The position numbers and the translations under genes are program-made. Under the pieces are notes generated by a model. That model worked only from the letters and a program-made list of their open reading frames with translations. It had not been told where the DNA came from and searched no databases. Positions 1 through 6,933 of a stretch of DNA of 17,883 nt are shown here, one piece after another; position 1 is the stretch's first letter; each line of letters opens with the position of its first letter. The DNA lies in assembly GCA_004556455.1 (NCBI GenBank), contig SFGY01000020.1, positions 1-17,883 on the forward strand. Reading direction: 5' to 3'. Origin of the DNA: Clostridiales bacterium (GTDB lineage Bacteria; Bacillota; Clostridia; Saccharofermentanales; DTU023).

Positions 1-421
1 CATCGGCAATATCGGCGAACTTGCTGATGTCCGCTTCGTGGAGAGGCGCATACATCCGCTCTAAATCTTCAAACGAGAGGACCTTAAAAATATCGCTGAA
101 CTTCCTGCCGGAGAACCACTGGTAGTAGGCGACGGCCCAGCCGATCCAATACTCTCTGGAGCGGTTGAAATTGGCTTTCGGTTTGACCGTCGGCGCTTTG
201 CCCGTAGTCTCAACCAGGACATCAACAGCCGCTTCAATTCCACTTTTCCCCATAATATAGGCAGCTTCGCCGTTCTCGATTCGGTTGCTGACGGAGCTGA
301 CGGAAAACAGTTTCATGAAGCTGCCTCCGGCGATTCCGCATGCGTTGATGGCATAGTCGAAGGCATCGCCCAGCAAGGCCTGCGCATTATTTAGATACAT
401 TTCTTGGTATGCGTGGGTCAT
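1..421 (-). CDS. DUF3990-partner protein, probable antitoxin-like component (3' end outside window)
   Basis: Open reading frame on the minus strand beginning MTHAYQEMYLNNAQ and running off the left edge, so about 140 codons are visible. The start ATG (421-419) lies inside the end of the DUF3990 gene, an overlap of about 35 nt, which implies translational coupling. The visible part looks all-helical. The segment SREYWIGWAVAYYQW near residues 95-109, followed by GRKFSDIF, is the most characteristic stretch. I recall such proteins next to DUF3990 genes in Clostridia. No catalytic motif is visible. By position and coupling it is probably the neutralising or targeting partner of the DUF3990 protein. 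This is inference; it could also be an unrelated regulator. The C-terminus is not visible. Confidence 0.75.
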   Translation of the reverse strand, partial: MTHAYQEMYLNNAQALLGDAFDYAINACGIAGGSFMKLFSVSSVSNRIENGEAAYIMGKSGIEAAVDVLVETTGKAPTVKPKANFNRSREYWIGWAVAYYQWFSGRKFSDIFKVLSFEDLERMYAPLHEADISKFADIAD

Positions 422-1079
422 CGTTCTGGATGCCTCCTCTCATAATGTCAAGCATGTACAGGCCGTCAGTCGCCTCATCGAGCATTTTCGAATAAAGCTG
501 ATCGGCTTCGTCGTTTCGCGCCTTGCGGAGAACATAATATTTTTCCCTTTCTGCGATGGAAAATCCCTCGTAATGCAGCAGGGAGAAGGCGTATTTAGAC
601 TTGACGACGATCTGTTCGCCCAACTTGCCCAGGCGCATAGCACTTGCAAGCTGCTGCACGGAAATTCCATTATTCAAGAAAGACGCCGCAAAGTCGAAAT
701 AGGAGTCGTCGGCTCGGTAGCCGATGATCAAGTCATAGGCGTTGACATTGACGCCGAAATTTTCGATCAAGTATCGTTTGGCCCGCTGCGCGGCCGGATT
801 ATTGATAGAGAACAGACGGTGCTCTACCAAAACGGCGATCCAGTTCAGAATCGTATAGTCCGGACTGTTCAGATTCAGAATTTTTAGGTATTCCGTATCA
901 AGGCTGTAACGATTGGCAAAGCCGTTGCGCAGAGAGGATACGGCCCATTCTTTGGCAAGCGCTTCGCTTTCCGTGCAGTAAAAGCCCAGCCCGAAGTCGT
1001 TGTTCTGCCTACCCAACCCAAAGGCGGGAGCCTCTACGATCTGCTCAGAGCCGTGATACAGGGTGATTTTCTGATCCAT
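387..1079 (-). CDS. DUF3990 protein, ADP-ribosyltransferase-like fold, candidate toxin
   Basis: 230 aa, preceded by a strong ribosome site (AGGAGGA on the minus strand, complement of 1087-1093). The N-terminus has YHGS (residues 8-11) and then NDFGLGFYCTE (27-37). A GEQIVVKS segment follows near 154-161. This order, a histidine, then a GFY-type tyrosine, then E/Q before V-V-x-S, matches the H-Y-[EQ] layout of the ADP-ribosyltransferase clan, to which I recall DUF3990 (PF13151) belonging. Length is normal for the family and no signal peptide is seen. It would act in the cytoplasm by modifying an unknown target with ADP-ribose; the target is not predictable. It is the first gene of a two-gene unit behind an operator-bearing promoter, as in toxin-antitoxin modules. 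Family assignment is fairly sure; toxin activity is inferred. Confidence 0.85.
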   Translation of the reverse strand: MDQKITLYHGSEQIVEAPAFGLGRQNNDFGLGFYCTESEALAKEWAVSSLRNGFANRYSLDTEYLKILNLNSPDYTILNWIAVLVEHRLFSINNPAAQRAKRYLIENFGVNVNAYDLIIGYRADDSYFDFAASFLNNGISVQQLASAMRLGKLGEQIVVKSKYAFSLLHYEGFSIAEREKYYVLRKARNDEADQLYSKMLDEATDGLYMLDIMRGGIQNDDPRIPRNVSK

Positions 1080-1109
1080 TTCCGCATCCTCCTAAGTATC
1101 TCTGCGCAA

Positions 1110-1138
1110 ATTATATCACCAAAGTGATATAAAATCAA
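1110..1138 (-). promoter_or_regulatory. Sigma-70 promoter of the DUF3990 module overlapped by a perfect operator-like palindrome
   Basis: On the minus strand a -35 TTGATT (complement of 1133-1138) is followed after exactly 17 nt by a -10 TATAAT (complement of 1110-1115). A perfect inverted repeat TTATATCAC-CAAA-GTGATATAA (1111-1132) fills the spacer and covers most of the -10 box. A dimeric repressor bound there would block polymerase, so the module is probably repressed by a DNA-binding protein, perhaps one encoded outside the window or by the partner gene. The boxes and palindrome are read directly; repression is inferred. Confidence 0.8.
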
Positions 1139-1400
1139 GTTGTATTTGTGGGGAGATTAATATGCAAGTGTTTTTTGCGTGGGTGGCGGCTCAAAAGTTG
1201 AGCAGCTGTAAGCAAAGAATAATCACTTCCTGCACGAGTGGCTTGCACAACAAACGCTATGGCAGCACGCACTATGACGCAAGGTCAGCGTCACGAGGGA
1301 ATTTAAGAGCAATCCTTATCGTTTTTATTTTATGCGGCGGGGCATTGAGTGCAATGTCGAAACTAGACTACTTCAAAGCTCTAATTATCGAGGTGAGCCA
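1139..1400. other. Intergenic region between divergent units; no gene supported
   Basis: These 262 bases separate the leftward DUF3990 module from the rightward gene run. An open frame here (from 1162) has no ribosome site and atypical composition, so I do not call it. I found no convincing plus-strand -35/-10 pair. It contains the left copy of a 17-nt direct repeat (1205-1221) and a small hairpin CTCAA-aag-TTGAG (about 1191-1203). The promoter of the rightward operon should lie here if the operon is still expressed. Confidence 0.5.
1205..1221 (+). repeat. Left copy of a 17-nt direct repeat bracketing the island
   Basis: GCTGTAAGCAAAGAATA here matches GCTATAAGCAAAGAATA at 17509-17525 in 16 of 17 positions, with similarity ending abruptly on both sides. 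The two copies lie in the non-coding gaps just outside the whole rightward gene block, just upstream of the helicase remnant and just downstream of hsdR. That is where attachment sites or deletion/insertion scars would be expected. No integrase is encoded in the window. A chance match is possible. Confidence 0.4.
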
Positions 1401-1649
1401 ATGCAAATCATCGACAATATCAATCACATCGTCAAAAACGACCTGCAAGATAGTATTCAGCCAGGAAGCAAATTGTCTATCGCTGCGGCTTGTTTTTCGA
1501 TTTATGCATACCAAGAGCTGAAGAAGCAACTTGAAAAGCAGATTTCCGTGCTGGAAAACAAGATGAAGAAAGAGAAGCAGCTGAACCGGCGGATGGAAAT
1601 GAATGCGGAGTTAAAAAAGCTGAGAAAGGAAAGGGAGACAGCAGATTGA
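1401..1649 (+). pseudogene. Fusion remnant: SNF2-type helicase N-terminus joined in frame to DUF4391 C-terminus
   Basis: 82 codons from ATG 1401, chosen because GAGGTGAG (1390-1397) sits just upstream and MQIIDNINHIVKNDLQ is the usual N-terminus of SNF2/PLD-type helicases of restriction loci. Residues 1-40, including SKLSIAAACFSIYAYQEL, follow that helicase family. From about residue 43 the charged stretch LEKQISVLENKMKKEKQLN and the rest to the end resemble the coiled-coil tail of DUF4391 proteins, which I recall being encoded just downstream of such helicases. The simplest reading is one in-frame deletion from early helicase to late DUF4391 (junction near 1515-1540), leaving no motor or DUF4391 core. 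It overlaps the next gene by 4 nt. A real small helical protein cannot be excluded. Confidence 0.65.
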
Positions 1650-2383
1650 AAATATATAAAAAATTGACCTTTGTTGCTATGATTATTGCAGCGGCGTCAT
1701 TGGCTACGGCAATGATTATGCACTACTTTCTGCCTTGCACAGAAACTGATTTTTGGATAAATGTTTGCCTCGGCATATTTGGGAGTGCTTTTCTGACGAT
1801 ACTGACTTCTATAATGTCTTATAATCACGAAAAAGAAAAGACTTTAGAAAGATTTCTGTACCATACACGGCAGATTTTAACCGTTGCTAACAAATACCAA
1901 GAGCACATGACGCTTGAAGAGAAAATCCGTTTTTTTCTTGAATACAGCGAATTTGACAAAATTGCATGGGATGCAGATTTTGGCAATATGAGTTTCTTTT
2001 CTGAGAAAATAACGCATAATCAGAAATACATCTATTGTAGCATCTACAAACCGATTCTTGATTTCAACCAAGCTGTTGCAAATCATGTACGGCATTTTAG
2101 ATGGTATCTTGATGGAAGTAGAAAAAACGATGCTGTTATGCAGAAGTCTGTGGGTGAATTGCAAGGTTATCTATTGAGAATTACCGAACAAGATATTCCA
2201 ACCGAGTATGATGACGATGGAAATGTGATTTCTTCATGCCATTACAAGGCAACAGAGCCCAAACTTGTCTTTGATGTGAAGAAAGAGTTGAGCGGAAGAT
2301 ATTATGAAATCATGTATGGAAAGCGAAAAGCAGCCAAGCTCGATAAGGAATTGAATGAACAGGAGGCACAACCTAATGGATAA
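1646..2383 (+). CDS. Two-TM membrane protein of unknown function in a decayed restriction locus
   Basis: 245 aa with a TTG start at 1646 that overlaps the upstream TGA (TTGA), so it is probably translated by coupling. Two hydrophobic helices lie at about residues 6-28 and 36-59, joined by a short loop. The remaining ~185 residues are charged and presumably cytoplasmic, beginning with a helical segment (HEKEKTLERF). I recognise no family and see no catalytic motif. It ends by overlapping the next start by 8 nt, with AGGAGG (2361-2366) inside its own 3' end. It appears uninterrupted, unlike its neighbours. Its place between the DUF4391 tail and the Mod start suggests it was an accessory gene of the original operon. 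A membrane effector of a defence system is possible but unproven. Confidence 0.75.
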   Translation: MKIYKKLTFVAMIIAAASLATAMIMHYFLPCTETDFWINVCLGIFGSAFLTILTSIMSYNHEKEKTLERFLYHTRQILTVANKYQEHMTLEEKIRFFLEYSEFDKIAWDADFGNMSFFSEKITHNQKYIYCSIYKPILDFNQAVANHVRHFRWYLDGSRKNDAVMQKSVGELQGYLLRITEQDIPTEYDDDGNVISSCHYKATEPKLVFDVKKELSGRYYEIMYGKRKAAKLDKELNEQEAQPNG

Positions 2384-3011
2384 GATGAGATTTGAATCGC
2401 CGGATATGACGGCGCAGAACATAGACCGCATTGCTGCCCTGTTTCCAAACTGCATCACGGAGATGCTGGACGAGGAACACAGTACGCCGGAGAAGAAGGT
2501 GTACAAACGGGCGGTCAATTTTGAGCTGCTGAAACAGATGCTTTCGCCGGATGTGGTGGACGGAGACGAGGCATACGAGTTCACATGGGTCGGCAAGAAG
2601 GCTGCAATCGTGGAAGCCAAGGCTTCTTCTGTTCCGAAGAACGGAGGATCAATTAACGAGTATAAGGTTATAATTCCTAGATCCGGAAATCCTGGAGGAT
2701 CGATCCTTGGGAAACCCAAAATGAGTGAACCCAATACTTGTAGTTCAAACACTTATGTTGTGGCCATTCCCCCCCAAGGGAAAATGACTGTAGATCAAGC
2801 GGAAAACCTAATTATATATCTTAAAACCAAGTTTGTTCGATATTTAATCGCAACGAAAACTTCTACGCAAGATATGCCCCCCAAAGCCTACGAGTTTGTG
2901 CCCATACAGGATTTTGACGAAGTATGGAATGACCAGGCGTTATATATAAAATATTCGTTAACTGAAAAGGAAATCGCTGTCATTGAAGAAACGATTCCGG
3001 CTATGGAGTGA
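2376..3011 (+). pseudogene. Fusion: type III Mod N-terminus joined to Eco57I-type methylase C-terminus, catalytic core missing
   Basis: 211 codons from ATG 2376, supported by AGGAGG at 2361-2366. Residues 1-81 (ESPDMTAQNIDRIAALFPN near the start, FTWVGKKAAIVEA at 69-81) are the N-terminus of Mod-type N6-adenine methyltransferases. In intact Mod proteins this leads into the region carrying the DPPY and SAM-binding motifs. Here it switches at about residue 82 (2616-2625) to KASSVPKNGGSINEYKV and continues through TQDMPPKAYEFVPIQDF. I recognise the latter as the extreme C-terminus of Eco57I-like methylases that precede GIY-YIG helicases. No DPPY/NPPY motif or glycine-rich SAM motif remains, so it cannot methylate DNA. 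Its 3' neighbour is the matching GIY-YIG helicase, which supports the identity of the second half. Confidence 0.7.
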
Positions 3012-3022
3012 GGTGAACAGAC

Positions 3023-5302
3023 ATGGCGATGGATTTTTTTGTACAGCGTCCTGCTGTCACACCCACAATCTATGTATATAACCTTCCGCAGGTCACCACA
3101 CATAAAGGCTATGTGAAGGTCGGCTATACCGACCGTGATGCGGTTACCCGTATCAACGAGCAGATGCACACCAGCGGTCTGACTGCTAATATCCTTTATA
3201 CCGAGTCGGCCATGTGTCCTGACGGCTCCATCTTCACAGATAAGGATGTGCACCGCATCCTCCGTCGCAAGGGCTTTCGTCAGATGAACGAGGGCAGCGA
3301 CCGCAACGAATGGTTTAACTGCTCTGTGTCGGATGTCAAAGCCGCCATCGTTGAACTGAAAACCGGCATTGTCACCGATGCCAGCCGCACGGCCACCTTC
3401 AAAATGCGCCCTGAACAGTATCAGGCTGTAAAGCGCACGATGGAGTATTATGCCTACGCAGCGAAGGAAGATCCCGGCAGACCGCCGAAGTTTCTCTGGA
3501 ATGCCAAGATGCGCTTCGGAAAGACCTTTGCATCCTATCAGCTTGCAAAGAAAATGGGATTCAAGCGAATCCTCGTGCTGACCTTCAGACCGGCAGTGGA
3601 ATCTGCATGGCGTGAAGACCTTATGACCCATGTGGATTTCGATGGCTGGCAGTTTATCTCTAATAAAGACGCTACCGGTAACCATGTGAACATCGACCGG
3701 GAATATGCCCGCGCGGATAAATCAAAACCTATCGTCGTTTTTGGTTCGTTCCAGGATTTACTGGGTACGAACGAATCCGGCGGCATCAAGGCGAAAAACG
3801 AATTTATTCACACAGACAACTGGGATCTGGTCATCTTTGATGAATACCACTTCGGCGCATGGCGCGAAAATGCGAAGAAGCTGTTTGAAAACCCGGACGA
3901 TGAAGAAGTAGCCGATTTCGATGCGGAGAAGTATCAGTTAGAGGAAGCGGGTAACGCCTACAACGAAACATTCCTGCCCATTACCGCCAGCCACTATCTG
4001 TTTCTCTCCGGCACGCCTTTCCGTGCGATCAACAGCGGTGAATTCATCGAGGATCAGATTTACAACTGGACCTATTCTGATGAACAGCGTGCAAAGGAAA
4101 ATTGGGTAGGTTCCAATAATCCGTATGCAGCATTACCTCGTATGGTCATGCTTACATACCGTATTCCTGATAGCATCCGTCAGATTGCGATGCAGGGTGA
4201 ATTTAACGAGTTCGACCTCAATGTATTCTTCTCCGCAAAGGGCAAGGGTGATGAGGCTAAATTTGTGTACGAAAATGAGGTGCAGAAGTGGCTTGACCTG
4301 ATTCGTGGCTCTTATTTGCCGTCCAATATTGACGATATGAAGTTGGGCCAGGACAAGCGTCCACCTATGCCTTATTCGGATACCCGTTTGCTGAATGAGC
4401 TGAACAAGCACTACGGCTGGAGTAAGTTCATCGTGGTCGTGCCGAGCATTGCCATCCGCGAGGGTGTTTATAAGTCCTTTCAGGTGACGCAGGATCATTT
4501 CGCAGAGGAATACGGCAAGAAGATCCGGTTCTTTATCTATAATTCCGCCCAGCTCACGGAAATTGACCGCTTTGCGTCGGATAGCTCCATAAATGTTATG
4601 ATTATCAACTCTCAGGCGTTCAATGCCAAGGGTAAGGACGCGCGGCGTATTTACATGAAGCTGGACGAGTTCCGTTCCCGTCGCCCGATTGACATCATTG
4701 CAAAGACGAACCCAATTCTGATTATCGACGAGCCGCAGTCGGTGGAGGGTAAGCAGACGAAGGAACGACTGAAGGAGTTCTGCCCACTGCTGACGCTGCG
4801 CTATTCCGCAACACACAAGTCGGACAGCATCTATAACATGGTCTATCGCCTTGACGCGATGGAAGCGTACAATAAGCGGCTGGTCAAGAAGATTGCCGTC
4901 AAGGGCATCACCGAGTCCGGCAGCACGGCAACCGATGGCTTTGTCTATCTGGAAAGCATCAACCTTTCCAAAGCTGACCCGACAGCAACCATTCAGTTTG
5001 ACTACATTGGAGCAAAGGGACTTCGCAAGAAAACCGCCACGGTCGGTATTGGCTACAACCTCTATGACAACTCCGGCGAGTCTGGCAAGCTCGACGAGTA
5101 TAAGGAAGGCTTTGTGGTCAAGTCTATCGACGGACGCGACAACTCCGTAGAGTTCCTGAACGGTATCAAAATCTTTGCCGGAGATGTGATCGGCAAGGTC
5201 AGCGAAGACCAGCTCCGCCGCATTCAGATCCGCGAAACGATTCTTTCTCACTTGGAGCGAGAGCGTCAGCTTTTCCATGGACGCCAACGTGCTTGGAAAT
5301 GA
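3023..5302 (+). pseudogene. Hybrid GIY-YIG/DEAH helicase joined to type III Res motor, ends in a frame break
   Basis: 759 codons from ATG 3023, with GAGGTGA 12 nt upstream. Residues 15-100 form a T5orf172/GIY-YIG-type domain (GYVKVGYTDRDAVTRI). A helicase half follows: motif I KMRFGKT (162-168), DEYH (273-276), SGTPF (329-333). It stays collinear with GIY-YIG helicases of Eco57I-like systems up to PPMPYSDTRLL (447-457). At about 458 it turns into a type III Res protein (NKHYGWSKFIVVVPSIAIRE), keeping Res DEPQ (569-572) and SATH (595-598) but lacking the Res Walker A segment, which normally lies just before NKHYGW. The Res sequence breaks off after RERQLF (about 751) and runs into a stop in the wrong frame. 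Helicase motifs V and VI are absent from both parents' parts, so a working motor is unlikely. Confidence 0.75.
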
Positions 5303-6698
5303 TGTGCAGTCCATCAATGTTCTGACCGTTATCGCCAGTGAGAGCTATGACAGCTTCGCAAAGGGCTTGCAGACTGAGCTTGCCGATGCAGTTGCCGGAC
5401 GCCCTGTGGCGGTTACTGCCGACCTCTTCAAGGGTAAGGTCATTGTGGATGCCAGAGGCAACGAACAGGTTGTGGACGGCGATACGGCGCAAGCAATCTT
5501 CGAGGATTTGATCTCCAACGGATATGTCAAGCGCGGTGTACTGACTGACAAATATTATGCCGACAAAGCAAACGGCGCGATTCAGGTTGCGGAGGAAGTG
5601 GCGGACAGCCGCGATTCTGTGATCAATATTCTTGATTCCGTCTATGACAGCCGCGCTATGCAGCCGGAGAACGCCCGTGACAAGAATGTGGAGCTGCAAG
5701 TTGATCCCGACAAGCTTGCCATGCCGGAGTTCAAAGCGCTCTGGAAGCGCATCAGTCCGAAATCCGTGTATGTGGTGGACTTTGATACGGATGAGCTTGT
5801 GAAGAAAGCCATCGCATCCCTCAACCAGAATCTTCATGTGCCGAAGATATTCTTCAAGGTTGAAACCGGCGCAATGGATGAGATCAAGTCAAAGGATTCG
5901 CTTCTTGACGGAAGCGCATTCTCAAAGTCAAAGTCATCTACTTATGACAGCAGCAAGCAAATCCGCGTGGGCAGCAGCGTGAAGTATGATTTGATCGGCA
6001 AGCTGGTCGGAGAGACAGGCTTGACGCGAAAGGCAGTCGTTGCAATTCTGACCGGCCTTGAGAAATCCGTTTTTGAGCAGTTCAAGTTCAATCCGGAAGA
6101 GTTCATTATCAAAGCAGCCGCCCTGATCAATGATGAAAAAGCTACTGCAATTATTCAGCATATTACCTACAACGTGCTGGATGAGCATTACGATACGGAC
6201 ATCTTTACCGAACCGACTATCAAGGGCAAGCTCGGTACAAATGCAATGAAAGCGCAGCGGCATCAAGGCTATGCCGAGCAGCGCAGGGCTTACCTACAAA
6301 AACATAAGCGGATATCTGAGTATGACTCTGAGAATCTCATGTACTCCGTGATTCAAGAAGTGCTGGCCGAGGAGGCATTTTCCTCCATCGGCTGCGCGGA
6401 GCATGTTTCACTTGCGACGCTGGTGAAGGACTATGAACCGCTGGCAGCGGAAGAACGCAAATACGCCCACAATCCGCTGACCCATGTGGATTTTCTGCTG
6501 TTTAATCAGATGGATAAGCGCCCCGTGCTGGCCATCGAAGTAGACGGCACTGCCTTCCATAAGGCCGAGAGCAAACAGGCAGAGCGAGATATGAAAAAGA
6601 ACTCCATCTTGGAAAAGTGTGCCGTTCCGCTGCTGCGCCTCCGTACAGACGGCAGTGGGGAAAAAGAGAAAATCAGAAATGCGCTAAAGAGGGATTGA
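5277..6698 (+). pseudogene. Type III Res C-terminal part joined to a DUF2726 nuclease tail
   Basis: 473 codons from ATG 5277, which overlaps the preceding frame by 26 nt. There is no good ribosome site, only a GGAG about 20 nt upstream, so this is the continuation of a broken gene, not a clean start. Residues 1-320 follow Res proteins, beginning just past helicase motif VI (MDANVLGND, INVLTVIASESYDSFAKGLQ) and ending at TIKGKLGTNAMKAQ. Res would then enter its PD-(D/E)XK nuclease. Instead, from about residue 330, RAYLQKHKRISEYDSENLMY and later HVDFLLFNQMDKRPVLAIEV (403-422) with LLRLRTDGSGEKEKI are the C-terminus of DUF2726 proteins, often attached to SF1 helicases. D405, E421 and D423 are plausible nuclease acidic residues. 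The DUF2726 domain looks complete. Confidence 0.7.
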
Positions 6699-6700
6699 TT

Positions 6701-6901
6701 ATGCCGCGAATTACTAGAAACGCAATCAGATGCAAAAAATGTGGAGATGTCATCGAAAGCAAAACCGTCCATGATTTCAAGTTTTGCAGCTGTGGCTCGT
6801 GCGCTGTGGATGGCGGCCACGATTACCTTCGCAGGTGCGGAAATCTTGGGGATTGGGAAGAAATGTCCGAAGCAGAAAAGGTTGAGGGCAACACACATTG
6901 A
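6701..6901 (+). CDS. Small zinc-ribbon protein (DUF7695-like)
   Basis: 66 aa from ATG 6701, with AGAGGGA (6688-6694) upstream and only 2 nt after the preceding stop. The sequence begins MPRITRNAIRCKKCGDVIES, with C11 and C14 followed by C29 and C31 (FCSCGSC), a four-cysteine zinc-ribbon layout. A conserved-looking VDGGHDYLRR follows at 36-45. This matches a family of 60-80 aa proteins I recall as DUF7695 in Firmicutes, function unknown. The fold suggests nucleic-acid or protein binding. It sits at the end of the broken restriction run and may be cargo. A frame beginning further upstream is open but lies inside the previous gene and has no ribosome site. Confidence 0.75.
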   Translation: MPRITRNAIRCKKCGDVIESKTVHDFKFCSCGSCAVDGGHDYLRRCGNLGDWEEMSEAEKVEGNTH

Positions 6902-6933
6902 CTTAATTTTAATCATGGGAAGTTGGTGACACT

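Noticed and set aside
61..243. A 60-codon minus-strand open frame
   Set aside because: Shadow of the partner gene on the same strand, whose frame shows conserved protein sequence.
573..887. A 104-codon plus-strand open frame
   Set aside because: Antisense to the DUF3990 gene, with no start signals.
1162..1521. A 119-codon plus-strand open frame
   Set aside because: Its 3' half is out of frame with the helicase remnant it overlaps, it has no good ribosome site, and its composition is not protein-like.
5277..5302. Programmed frameshift joining the two Res frames
   Set aside because: No slippery heptamer is evident, and the conserved segment normally between the two parts is missing, so a frameshift would not restore a normal protein.
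4133..5317. A 394-codon open frame on the minus strand
   Set aside because: Antisense shadow of the Res-like coding sequence, with no recognisable motif.
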